A DNA stretch of 64,000 bases from contig NZ_SOAX01000002.1 in NCBI RefSeq assembly GCF_004364635.1, forward strand, positions 1 through 64,000, read 5' to 3'. A program made the translations under genes and the position numbers. This DNA comes from Halospina denitrificans. GTDB taxonomy: Bacteria > Pseudomonadota > Gammaproteobacteria > Pseudomonadales > Oleiphilaceae. The notes under the pieces were generated by a model. That model was not told where the DNA came from. It searched no databases and was given only the letters and a program-made list of their open reading frames with translations. Of this stretch, positions 50,201-58,313 are shown one piece after another; the first letter of the stretch is position 1, and each line of letters opens with the position of its first letter.

Positions 50201-51664
50201 TCAGGTGACCCGGTAGTTGGGCGCTTCCTTGGTGATGGTCACGTCATGAACGTGGCTTTCGCGCATGCCGGCATTGGTGATGCGCGAGAACTGGGGCTTG
50301 GTGCGCATCTCCTGGATATCGGCACAACCCGTATAGCCCATGGCCGCGCTCAGACCACCCATCAACTGGTGCACAATGCTCTTCATCGGGCCCTTGCAGT
50401 CAACGCGACCTTCAATGCCTTCAGGGACAAGCTTGTCGAGGCCCTCGGCTGCATCCTGGAAATAACGGTCGCTGGAGCCCTGCCCCATGGCTCCAATGGA
50501 TCCCATGCCACGATAGGCCTTGTAGGTCCTGCCCTGGTAGAGCTCCACCTCGCCCGGCGCCTCATCGGTACCCGCGAGCAGGCTGCCCGCCATGACTGTG
50601 TGAGCCCCGGCCGCGATAGCCTTGGCAATATCGCCGGAGAAACGGATGCCACCATCGGCAATCAGCGGAACATCCCGGTTCTTGAGCGCTTCCGCCACAT
50701 TGGACACAGCGGAGATCTGGGGGACGCCGATACCGGCCACGATACGGGTTGTACAGATGGAACCCGGGCCGATGCCCACCTTGACGCCATCAACACCGGC
50801 GTCGGCCAGCGCGATCGCGGCTTCGGCTGTGGCGATGTTGCCGCCAATCACCTGCAGATCCGGGTAATGCTCCTTGACCCAGCGAACCCGGTTGATCACG
50901 CCCTGGGAATGGCCGTGGGCAGTATCCACAACAACCACATCAACTCCGGCCCGGGTGAGCGCCTCAAGCCGGGCTTCGGTGTCACCACCGGTACTGACGG
51001 CCGCGCCGACCCGCAGATGGCCCTGGTCATCCTTGCAGGCATCGGGGTAATCCTCGGCCTTCTGGATATCCTTGACCGTGATCAGCCCGCGCAGCTCAAA
51101 GTTGTCGTTCACCACCAGCACCTTTTCGATGCGGTGCTTGTGCAGCAGGTCCTTGATGTTCTCGACGTCCTCGCCCTCGCGGACCGTCACCAGTTTCTCG
51201 CGGGGTGTCATGATCTCAGAAACCGCGGTATCCAGGCCGCCCTCGAACCGGATATCACGCCCGGTCACAATGCCCACCAGATCCTTGCCATCCACGACGG
51301 GAAGTCCGGAAATCCGGTTGGCCTGGGTGATATCGAGAAGTTCGCGCACCGTGGTCTGGGGCGTGACTGTGATGGGATCCTTGACCACGCCACTTTCGTA
51401 TTTCTTGACCTTGCGTACTGCCGCGGCCTGCTGCTCAACCGTCATATTCTTGTGCACGATGCCAATGCCACCCACCTGGGCCATGGCAATCGCCAGATCC
51501 GCCTCGGTAACCGTGTCCATTGCCGCCGATACCAGCGGAACATTGAGCTTGATACCGCGCGTGAGTGGTGTCTTCAGGGATACTTCGTTCGGCATCACAT
51601 TGGAGTAGCCGGGAACAAGAAGGACATCGTCGAAGGTGAGCGCTTCTTCCGCAATTCGCAGCAT
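50201..51664 (-). CDS. guaB: Inosine-5'-monophosphate dehydrogenase
   Basis: This 487-residue enzyme makes XMP from IMP with NAD+. The catalytic Cys is in [13 protein letters not shown], the flap and IMP-binding GYTGCADIQ segments are intact, and two CBS domains (about residues 90-205, with [18 protein letters not shown]) are inserted in the TIM barrel. The start at 51664 begins [18 protein letters not shown], typical of the family. It is divergent from xseA, a pairing conserved in gammaproteobacteria. Confidence 0.97.
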   Translation of the reverse strand: MLRIAEEALTFDDVLLVPGYSNVMPNEVSLKTPLTRGIKLNVPLVSAAMDTVTEADLAIAMAQVGGIGIVHKNMTVEQQAAAVRKVKKYESGVVKDPITVTPQTTVRELLDITQANRISGLPVVDGKDLVGIVTGRDIRFEGGLDTAVSEIMTPREKLVTVREGEDVENIKDLLHKHRIEKVLVVNDNFELRGLITVKDIQKAEDYPDACKDDQGHLRVGAAVSTGGDTEARLEALTRAGVDVVVVDTAHGHSQGVINRVRWVKEHYPDLQVIGGNIATAEAAIALADAGVDGVKVGIGPGSICTTRIVAGIGVPQISAVSNVAEALKNRDVPLIADGGIRFSGDIAKAIAAGAHTVMAGSLLAGTDEAPGEVELYQGRTYKAYRGMGSIGAMGQGSSDRYFQDAAEGLDKLVPEGIEGRVDCKGPMKSIVHQLMGGLSAAMGYTGCADIQEMRTKPQFSRITNAGMRESHVHDVTITKEAPNYRVT

Positions 51665-51800
51665 CTAATCCGCCTTATGAACTTGCCAATTCGGGGAACC
51701 TCTGGTTCACTCTGCCGCTGTACAACGCCATCCGGATGGCCTTTCAGAGCGCCAGTGGCGCCGGTTTAAGTAAACGAACATTATACGTTGTGGCAAGTGA

Positions 51801-53180
51801 ATGCGTAAAGAAGGCAATCCCCCGACATCCGCCGCTCACGCCGTCAGCGTGAGCGAACTGACCCACCAGGTCCGCCACCTTCTGGAAGTCAGTTTTCTGC
51901 AGGTCTGGGTGGAGGGCGAAATATCCGGATTGTCGCGCCCGGCGTCGGGGCACTGGTACTTCACCCTCAAGGATGACCGCGCCCAGGTCCGCTGCGCGAT
52001 GTTCCGCAGCCGTAACCGCAGCGTCAAAACGGTCCCTGCCGAGGGAGAGCAGATCCTGGTCCGGGCAAAAGTCAGCCTTTATGAGGCGCGCGGGGATTTC
52101 CAGCTGATTGCCGAAGCCATCGAACCCGCCGGGTTGGGCGCCCTGCAGAAGGCATTCGAGGAACTCAAGGCGCGGCTCGATCGGGAGGGGCTGTTCAGCG
52201 AGGACCGCAAACGGCCGATCCCGGTTCCGCCGCAACGCCTGGGCCTGGTGACATCCGGCACCGGCGCTGCCATCCATGACATCCTCACGGTGCTGAACCG
52301 TCGCTTCCCGGGGTTGCCCGTTACGCTCTACCCCACTCCGGTCCAGGGGAAGGAGGCAACCGCCAGGATCGTCGAGGCCATCGAACGGGCCAATCGCGAT
52401 GGACGCTGCGACGCCCTGATCGTGGGCCGTGGCGGCGGCTCCCTTGAGGACCTCTGGTGCTTTAATGAAGAGGCGGTCGCACGGGCCATCCACGACAGCC
52501 GAATCCCCATCATCAGCGCGGTCGGCCATGAAGTGGACATCACCATTGCCGACCTGGTGGCGGACCAGCGCGCCCCGACCCCCTCGGCCGCAGCCGAAAT
52601 GGTGTCACCCGACCGCCAGAAGTGGCTGGACATGCTTACCCGACTGGAGGAGCGGCTGCTGCTCTCGGCCCGCCAGATACTGCGCCAACGCCACGACCGG
52701 GTGCAGGAGCTGGGCGCACGCCTGCGCCACCCCAGCCAGCAGTTGCAGGAACAGGCCCAGCGCGTTGACGACCTGGAACTCCGTCTTGAGCAGCGCATGC
52801 AGCAACAACTCACCGCCCGCTGGGAGAAGCTGGAGCAGTTCCGCAACCGGCTCCACGCCAGTCGTCCGGATTACCGCATCGGACAGTACCAGCAGCGGGT
52901 CAGCGACCTGGGCGAACGCTTAAGCCTCTCGATCAACACCCGGCTCAGACGCGAACGTGAACGCTACAGGGGGCTCGCCTCACAGCTCGACCTGGTCAGC
53001 CCCCTGGCAACACTGGAGCGGGGCTACGCCATCGCCGAGAAGCCCGGCGGGGACATCCTCCGCGACCCCGAAAGCATCAACCCGGGTGATCCGCTGCGCC
53101 TGCGACTGGCCCACGGCGCCCTCCAGTGCACCGTGGACTCAGTGGAAAAAACTTCCGCCAATGCGCCAGAAAAGGGTTGA
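51801..53180 (+). CDS. xseA: Exodeoxyribonuclease VII large subunit
   Basis: This 459-residue nuclease subunit has the N-terminal OB-fold (about 15-115, with VEGEISGLSRPASGHWYF), a catalytic domain with LGLVTSGTGAAIHDIL and VGRGGGSLEDLW-type motifs (about 130-270), a long coiled-coil (about 290-400) and a C-terminal barrel segment with LERGYAI. It works with XseB, which is not seen here. Its stop codon overlaps the -35 hexamer of the cspA promoter. Confidence 0.95.
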   Translation: MRKEGNPPTSAAHAVSVSELTHQVRHLLEVSFLQVWVEGEISGLSRPASGHWYFTLKDDRAQVRCAMFRSRNRSVKTVPAEGEQILVRAKVSLYEARGDFQLIAEAIEPAGLGALQKAFEELKARLDREGLFSEDRKRPIPVPPQRLGLVTSGTGAAIHDILTVLNRRFPGLPVTLYPTPVQGKEATARIVEAIERANRDGRCDALIVGRGGGSLEDLWCFNEEAVARAIHDSRIPIISAVGHEVDITIADLVADQRAPTPSAAAEMVSPDRQKWLDMLTRLEERLLLSARQILRQRHDRVQELGARLRHPSQQLQEQAQRVDDLELRLEQRMQQQLTARWEKLEQFRNRLHASRPDYRIGQYQQRVSDLGERLSLSINTRLRRERERYRGLASQLDLVSPLATLERGYAIAEKPGGDILRDPESINPGDPLRLRLAHGALQCTVDSVEKTSANAPEKG

Positions 53181-53204
53181 CCGCCTATTGCGAGCTCCTA
53201 TAAT
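53177..53204 (+). promoter_or_regulatory. Strong sigma-70 promoter for cspA
   Basis: TTGACC (53177-53182) and a perfect TATAAT (53199-53204) are 16 nt apart, next to the xseA stop. Transcripts would start near 53212, giving a 5' leader of about 150 nt before cspA, as in E. coli cspA, where the long leader controls cold-induced translation. A small hairpin (agccca/tgggct at about 53323-53337) lies within the leader. Confidence 0.75.
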
Positions 53205-53365
53205 GAAATCTGCTGCGCACGTTAAGCGGCTCTGCATGTGAAAGCTTTACGACGACCTGCCTCAGGACTCATCGATCGTTCCTCACAGAATTGCCAAGCG
53301 TCACAGCCCCAAAGAGCCCAATTGTGGGCTTGTAAGAAAATCGTGTTTTTGAAGGAAAGTGCATC

Positions 53366-53575
53366 ATGTCTGATCTCAATACTGGTCGCGTCAAGTGGTT
53401 TAACGAAGCCAAGGGTTTTGGTTTTATCGCGCGTGAAGACGGCTCCGACGTATTCGTACATTACAGTGCGATCAACGGAACCGGTTTCCGGACGCTGACC
53501 GAGGGGCAGGAAGTCCAGTTCGCTATTACACAGGGCCCGAAAGGTCCGCAGGCGGAAAACGTTTCGCCGCTGTAA
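53366..53575 (+). CDS. Cold shock protein (CspA family)
   Basis: This 69-residue protein is a single OB-fold cold-shock domain. RNP1 (KGFGFI) and RNP2 (VFVHY) are intact, with the aromatic WFN at the start. It binds single-stranded RNA and DNA and melts secondary structure. A GGAAAG ribosome-binding site precedes ATG at 53366. It has its own promoter and terminator. Which Csp paralogue it is, or whether it is cold-induced, cannot be told from sequence alone. Confidence 0.95.
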   Translation: MSDLNTGRVKWFNEAKGFGFIAREDGSDVFVHYSAINGTGFRTLTEGQEVQFAITQGPKGPQAENVSPL

Positions 53576-53590
53576 AGCGAACGCAGGTCG

Positions 53591-53621
53591 AAAAAACCCG
53601 GCTTGAAAGCCGGGTTTTTTT
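53591..53621 (+). terminator. Rho-independent terminator of cspA
   Basis: A 10-bp stem (aacccggctt/aagccgggtt) around a 2-nt centre is followed by a T run, and preceded by an A run that could make it work in both directions. It lies 16 nt after the cspA stop. Confidence 0.92.
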
Positions 53622-53667
53622 GTGCCTGAAAGCACACCCCCCACTGTACCCCTTCGCCTTTGAACCC

Positions 53668-53676
53668 TGTTATACT
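53668..53676 (+). promoter_or_regulatory. Possible extended -10 promoter for the AAR-like gene
   Basis: The sequence tgttatact contains the extended -10 form TGn followed by TATACT. No good -35 is visible, which fits extended -10 promoters. The leader to the start codon at 53872 would be about 190 nt; it includes a small stem ccgatt/aatcgg near 53809-53826. No alternative gene start is seen in this gap. Confidence 0.45.
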
Positions 53677-53871
53677 TTGACAGACAATCGGTCCTACCAA
53701 GCCGTTTGATTGCAAATGGACTAACGCCTCCGGGATCCTCGGAAATCACAACAACGAAAAGACAACTCCGATGGGAGGATGTCGGTTTTCCCGACGATGA
53801 ATTTCCACCGATTCACCACAATCGGTCATGGACTGTTCTTTCAGTCGGGATAGTAAGGGGAGATTTTAAAT

Positions 53872-55959
53872 ATGAAGACTGTAGTCAGTATCAGCCTTGG
53901 ACCTGCAAGGCTGGACTATGATCTGGAAACAGAGTTTCTGGGCCAGACGATCCGGGTCATCCGCATCGGCACCGATGGCAATGTTGACCGCGCCGAATCA
54001 GCAATCCGCGAATGGGAACCCAGGGCGGATGTGATCGGCCTGGGCATGGTCCAGGACCACTACCAGGTTGGCACCCACACCGTTACTCACCAGGAAACGC
54101 GCCGCCTTGAGGAGGCCGTCCAGTCCGTGCCCGTGACAACCGGCGCCACGCTGCGCGGCATTCTTCAGGACTGGGCGGTGCGTCACACCCAGCTGGAACT
54201 GGAGCATTGCTTCAACAATGCCAAGGTCCTCTTCCTCAATGGCCAGGCCAACTACCGCCCGGCACGGGTATTCTCCGAGTACACGGAAAATCTTTTCTTT
54301 GCGGATCCGGTAACGCAGCTGGGCGTACCCAAGATGCTTACCTCACTCGACGCGCTCGAGACCTATGCAACGGGTACGGGTTACCTCCAGTCATGGAATA
54401 TCGGTGACACCGTCGGCCGACTTCCGGTGGCCAAGAATGTCACCAATTACGTTCTGCGCAAGGGCGCACAGAACGCGGACGTTATTGCGGCCCGCTACAA
54501 CGAACTTGAGGAAATGGGCCTTGAGGAGCTGGCCGGCAAGACCGTGCTCACCTCCTCCATTTCCGATGAGCGTCTCAAGGAGCTGGGCGACCGCGGCGTC
54601 AACGTCGTGATTGACTACACCCCCCAGATCTTCAACGAGACCATTGGCATCAATGTCGTCGAAGCGATGATCCTGGCCGCGCTTGAGCGCTCACCGTCGG
54701 AAATCACTCACGACGACTACCTCGAGATCATCACCAACGAGGGCATTGAGCCGCGCATTCTCTACCCCTCCGGCTACAAGCGGATCAGCCGTTTCGCATT
54801 CGTCATCCACCCGCTGTCCCAGCAGTATTTCCGCAACGCCAAGCCGCTTGATGTGGTGGCCAGCTATGCACCGAAGACCTTTATGAACAGTGTTGAGAAG
54901 GTGATGGCCTACTCGCCACCCTTCGTCTATTCCAAGGTTTCCGGCATCAAGTCCCCGACCGGTGCGGAAGCCGAGGGCTGGCTGATCACCGTGGGGGGTA
55001 CGCCCAAGGAAATCATGTCGCACAGCCCGGAATTCACCTATCGCCGCCTGCTTGCCGCCGCCAGGCTGGCCAAGCGGCTGGGGGCCCAGATCATGGGTCT
55101 CGGCGCCTTTACCAAGGTGGTTGGCGATGCCGGCCTGACAGTATCCAAGCGCTCGCCGCTGCCGATCACCACCGGCAACAGCTACAGCGCCTCCGGTGCC
55201 CTCTGGGCGGCCCACGAGGCGCTCAAGAAGCTCGGCCTGGTTGAGGTCGGCGAGAACAACAAGGCGAAGGCCAAGGCCATGGTGGTTGGCGCCACCGGCT
55301 CCATCGGCGCCGTCTGTGCCCGCCTGCTCGCCAAGGCCGTGGACGAGGTCTACATCGTGGCCCGCGAATCGGCCCGGCTGCTGGCGCTCAAGGAATCCAT
55401 CATGAAGGAGACGCCGGGAGCGAAGATCCACGTCACGTCCAACCCCAACAAGTACCTGGGTGAAATGGACATGATCGTGACCTCCACTTCCGGTGCCGGT
55501 AAGCGGATCCTGGACATCATGGAAGTGAAGCCCGGATGCGTCATCACCGACGTGGCTCGGCCTCTGGATATTCCGCCCGAGGACGTGGCCAAGCGCCCCG
55601 ACGTGCTGGTCATTGAATCCGGCGAGGTGGAGCTTCCGGGCGATGTCCGCATGAAGAACATTGGCCTGCCGCCGAAGGTGGCCTATGCCTGCCTTGCGGA
55701 GACCATCGTTCTCGCGCTGGAGGGCCGCTACGAAACCTTCACCGTGGGCCGGGAGATCGAGTGGGAAAAAGTCCGCGAGATCTACCAGCTCGGCCTCAAG
55801 CACGGCATGAAGCTGGCGTCCATCTCCGGGGTGAACGGCGTCTACACGGACGAGGATTTCGACCGTGTGCGGAGCCTGGCCATGGAGAAGCGCGGTATCA
55901 AGCCGGCCGAGTCCAAGGCCAAGCGCGGTCGTAGCAGGAAGGCGGCAGCCGCAACCTGA
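53872..55959 (+). CDS. Two-domain protein with acyl-ACP-reductase-like C-terminal half
   Basis: This 695-residue protein starts at an ATG after AAGGGGAG. The C-terminal half (about 320-665) resembles cyanobacterial long-chain acyl-ACP reductase (AAR): an upstream LGAQIMGLGAFTKVV segment, TTGNSYSASGAL, a Rossmann motif GATGSIG at 473-479, and near the end AYACLAETIVLALEGRYET, where Cys607 matches the acyl-accepting Cys294 of AAR in its A-C-F-A-E motif, followed by GREI and the LKHGMKL ending. AAR makes fatty aldehydes with NADPH. The N-terminal half (1 to about 320) is a distinct soluble alpha/beta region I cannot name. The last 30 residues are basic (KRGRSRKAAAA). Fatty aldehyde or wax-related metabolism is a plausible role, not shown. 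Confidence 0.7.
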   Translation: MKTVVSISLGPARLDYDLETEFLGQTIRVIRIGTDGNVDRAESAIREWEPRADVIGLGMVQDHYQVGTHTVTHQETRRLEEAVQSVPVTTGATLRGILQDWAVRHTQLELEHCFNNAKVLFLNGQANYRPARVFSEYTENLFFADPVTQLGVPKMLTSLDALETYATGTGYLQSWNIGDTVGRLPVAKNVTNYVLRKGAQNADVIAARYNELEEMGLEELAGKTVLTSSISDERLKELGDRGVNVVIDYTPQIFNETIGINVVEAMILAALERSPSEITHDDYLEIITNEGIEPRILYPSGYKRISRFAFVIHPLSQQYFRNAKPLDVVASYAPKTFMNSVEKVMAYSPPFVYSKVSGIKSPTGAEAEGWLITVGGTPKEIMSHSPEFTYRRLLAAARLAKRLGAQIMGLGAFTKVVGDAGLTVSKRSPLPITTGNSYSASGALWAAHEALKKLGLVEVGENNKAKAKAMVVGATGSIGAVCARLLAKAVDEVYIVARESARLLALKESIMKETPGAKIHVTSNPNKYLGEMDMIVTSTSGAGKRILDIMEVKPGCVITDVARPLDIPPEDVAKRPDVLVIESGEVELPGDVRMKNIGLPPKVAYACLAETIVLALEGRYETFTVGREIEWEKVREIYQLGLKHGMKLASISGVNGVYTDEDFDRVRSLAMEKRGIKPAESKAKRGRSRKAAAAT

Positions 55960-55975
55960 GGATTCCGCCCAGAGG

Positions 55976-56009
55976 AAAAAACCCGCACCCCTTGTGTGCG
56001 GGTTTTTTT
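55976..56009. terminator. Bidirectional rho-independent terminator
   Basis: An 8-bp stem (acccgcac/gtgcgggt) has six A before and a T run after it. It serves the AAR-like gene on the forward strand and the small zinc-finger gene on the reverse strand, whose stop overlaps the T run. Confidence 0.9.
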
Positions 56010-56265
56010 ATGCCGGTCCGCTGCTGAATGCGCCCAGGCATTGCCGGCAGATACGGGCTCCCGCCCCATTGGTGACCATATCACCCACCTCGGAACTCGG
56101 TTTACCGCAGAAAGAACAGTTCCCTGTTTCACTTTCACCTGTCCTGCGGACCCGCTCATCGTCACGCAACCCGAGCTTGCGCGCGATCGAGTCCATCTGC
56201 TCATCCGTCAGCTGGCTGGCCAGTTCCCGCACCTCGCGGTCAAGCTCGTCATCATCGTTACTCAT
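56008..56265 (-). CDS. Small protein with a ClpX-type C4 zinc finger
   Basis: This 85-residue protein has an acidic helical N-terminus (about 1-45) and a C-terminal zinc-binding module with CSFCGK and ICRQC, the C4 arrangement of the ClpX N-terminal domain (CSFCGK...C-x-x-C). No AAA+ domain follows, so it is a free-standing copy of the domain that in ClpX recruits adaptors and some substrates. Its role is unknown; it might compete for ClpX adaptors or bind other partners. It overlaps the DUF393 gene by 4 nt, so they are cotranscribed. Confidence 0.8.
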   Translation of the reverse strand: MSNDDDELDREVRELASQLTDEQMDSIARKLGLRDDERVRRTGESETGNCSFCGKPSSEVGDMVTNGAGARICRQCLGAFSSGPA

Positions 56266-56660
56266 TCAGAATCCCCTTTTTTGGTATCCGGAAGACGCCC
56301 TTCCCGCGCCAGTCGCTGTCGCACCCATCGGCGGTATAGCCGGGATAACAGGCCACGAATGCCTGGAAGGCCAAGAACCCACGCCAGTGGCTTAAGCACC
56401 AGAACCCGTGACATGAGCAGGATATAGGCATCCAGCTCACGGTGAACCCTGCCGTCAGCATCCTCCACGTGGAGCTCCATCAGGGCATGCTCCGGGTCAA
56501 TACCACGTTCACGCAGCATCTCGTCGCGACCGGTAATATCGACCCACCGCACCCGGTCGCCATGGCGACCGGCAAGTTTCTCGTACCACTGTCGGTCCTT
56601 CACGCAGGAAGGGCAGGAGCCGTCATAGTACACACTCAAGGGTGTGGTCTTGTCCTTCAT
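56262..56660 (-). CDS. DUF393 (DCC family) thiol-disulfide oxidoreductase-like protein
   Basis: This protein of about 132 residues begins with the DUF393 signature VYYDGSCPSC, a thioredoxin-like active-site Cys pair separated by two residues, followed by conserved WVDITG-like and WVLGLPGIRGLLSRLYRRW segments near the C-terminus. The family's reaction is unproven; a redox role is inferred. ATG at 56660 follows AGGTGG by 5 nt; a GTG just upstream is the alternative. It precedes the zinc-finger gene with a 4-nt overlap. Confidence 0.85.
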   Translation of the reverse strand: MKDKTTPLSVYYDGSCPSCVKDRQWYEKLAGRHGDRVRWVDITGRDEMLRERGIDPEHALMELHVEDADGRVHRELDAYILLMSRVLVLKPLAWVLGLPGIRGLLSRLYRRWVRQRLAREGRLPDTKKGDSE

Positions 56661-56750
56661 TGTCGCCACCTGTTGTCAGCACCCCGTCACCGGGCTAACC
56701 TCTGTTCGTCCGATTCCATCATAACGAACCAACAATGGGACCGCCTAATC

Positions 56751-57497
56751 ATGGGAGAAGCAAAACGTCGGCGCCAGACGGGCGAACGCAGCCCCCTCGC
56801 CCACAAGCAGAAGAAACAGCGACTACTGGCGGCAAGCCTCAGCGTGGTCGCGCTCATTGCGGTGGTCTTCGGTGTCTACTGGCTCAGCAACCCGAAGCTC
56901 ATGAAGCCCTCCTCCCTGCCCACGGCGGAAGGGCGCAGCGCCTTCCCGGCGGAGCAGGACGGGCTGGGCGTAAGCATCGGCGATGATGACGCGCCACTCG
57001 TGGTCCGTGAATTCGCGGACTACCAGTGCCCGGCCTGTGCAGACTTTTCCAGTACGATCGAGCGCCTGAAAGCGGAATACATTGACAGTGGTCAGGTCCG
57101 GCTGGTGTTTTTTGACCTGCCCCTCCGCCAACACGCCAATGCGATCCCCGCGGCTGAGGCGGCCCGCTGTGCCGAGGACCAGGACGGCTGGTGGGAAATG
57201 CACAAGACGCTGTTCGAGAAGCAGTCCGACTGGAGTGGTGCCGACAGCCCGGACGAGATCTTCCTGGACTATGCGGAATCCCAGGGCCTCGACACAAGAC
57301 GCTTTCGCCGTTGCATGTCCGGCGATATTCACAGGGATGAGATTGACGAGAGCCACAACCTGGCCAGGGATCTTCGCATTACCAGCACGCCAACGGTCCT
57401 CGTGGACAACATCCCACTGACCCGCACCAACTGGGCGCAACTGAGCGCCATCGTCGATCGTGAGCTGTCTGATCGGGACGACGGGACCGATCAGTGA
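56751..57497 (+). CDS. Membrane-anchored DsbA-family thioredoxin-fold protein
   Basis: This 248-residue protein starts with a basic cytoplasmic tail (GEAKRRRQTGER), one TM helix (about 26-46) and a periplasmic thioredoxin-fold domain (about 75-240). The active site is CPAC in FADYQCPACADF, and the cis-Pro loop is STPTVLVDN. The layout matches DsbA/BdbD-type thiol oxidoreductases that form or isomerise disulfides in exported proteins. ATG at 56751 is chosen from an open frame that reaches further upstream, because it gives a clean anchor. It converges on the DUF192 gene with a 7-nt overlap. Confidence 0.85.
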   Translation: MGEAKRRRQTGERSPLAHKQKKQRLLAASLSVVALIAVVFGVYWLSNPKLMKPSSLPTAEGRSAFPAEQDGLGVSIGDDDAPLVVREFADYQCPACADFSSTIERLKAEYIDSGQVRLVFFDLPLRQHANAIPAAEAARCAEDQDGWWEMHKTLFEKQSDWSGADSPDEIFLDYAESQGLDTRRFRRCMSGDIHRDEIDESHNLARDLRITSTPTVLVDNIPLTRTNWAQLSAIVDRELSDRDDGTDQ

Positions 57498-58039
57498 GCC
57501 CCAGGGAGCGTGTCCACGGAGAACGGAACCCGCTCCCGGCACTTGCCCCGCGGTGACGGGTCCAGTGCGATTCGATCTCCAGCCTTCACGCCCAGCGCCT
57601 CAAACAGCCCCTGATTCACTTCCAGGGCGAGCCGATGGGTCACACCCGCCTCATAACGGGAGCACTGATCTCCATCCTCGTTCAGGCAGGGACTCATTCC
57701 CTGAAGCCTGGCAATGGTTCCATCGGCCTTCATAAAAGCAATGGTCAGGGGAATGTTGGTCTGATACATCCAGAACTGATTGCCTGGCCCCTGGTTCTGC
57801 GGATAGACGAAAAGCATACCCGACCGTCGTGGCAGACGCTCCCGGCCACTCACCCCCTGGCTCCTGGCCTCCGGCGTTGCGGCGATTTCCGCGCTCAGCG
57901 GCATCCACCCGTTGTTACCGGGGAGACACAGGGTCACGCTTGCCGGAGAGGAATCTCCGGGGATCTGGTTGGTACAGGCGGATAACAGCACAAGCGGCGC
58001 AAGCAGCGCGCCGGCCACCTGGAGCCACCCCCGGCTCAT
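57491..58039 (-). CDS. DUF192 family lipoprotein
   Basis: This 182-residue protein has a lipobox LSAC at about residue 21 and the DUF192 fold: LSAEIAATPEARSQGVSGRERLP, then GMLFVYP and FWMYQTNIPLTIAFM, the family's conserved features. Exported DUF192 proteins have no firm function. It is followed by a small Smr-domain gene upstream on the same strand with a 4-nt overlap. The start at 58039 begins a normal lipoprotein signal. Confidence 0.85.
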   Translation of the reverse strand: MSRGWLQVAGALLAPLVLLSACTNQIPGDSSPASVTLCLPGNNGWMPLSAEIAATPEARSQGVSGRERLPRRSGMLFVYPQNQGPGNQFWMYQTNIPLTIAFMKADGTIARLQGMSPCLNEDGDQCSRYEAGVTHRLALEVNQGLFEALGVKAGDRIALDPSPRGKCRERVPFSVDTLPGAH

Positions 58040-58302
58040 TGCCCGCTCCGGAACCGGAAGTAGACAAAAAGCCGGCCGTGATTGTTCCGGTCCTTGTCCA
58101 GCCGGTGGTAACGCTGCTTGATGTCCTTCCGGTCCAGGAAGCGCAGCACCCGCTTCTTGAGTTGCCCGCTTCCCTTGCCTGGAATGATTTCCACAGTGGT
58201 GATTTTTTTGCGTTCCGCTTCGTCAATCACCCGTTCCAACTCCTGCTCGATCTGCGCCCCACGATTGAATATGGGGTGCAGATCCAGGGTCAGCTTGGCC
58301 AT
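58036..58302 (-). CDS. Small Smr-domain protein
   Basis: This 88-residue protein is essentially a lone Smr domain: the LDLHP motif near the N-terminus and the later IIPGKGSGQLKKRVLRFL are the family's nucleic-acid-nicking signature (TGxG-like loop). Smr domains occur in MutS2 and small nucleases, where they cut DNA or RNA. It overlaps the DUF192 gene by 4 nt. Nuclease activity is inferred from family. Confidence 0.82.
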   Translation of the reverse strand: MAKLTLDLHPIFNRGAQIEQELERVIDEAERKKITTVEIIPGKGSGQLKKRVLRFLDRKDIKQRYHRLDKDRNNHGRLFVYFRFRSGQ

Positions 58303-58313
58303 GACCGATCACG

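Noticed and set aside
53706-53921. Small open frame upstream of the AAR-like gene
   Set aside because: No ribosome-binding site and overlap with the start of the better supported gene; treated as leader.
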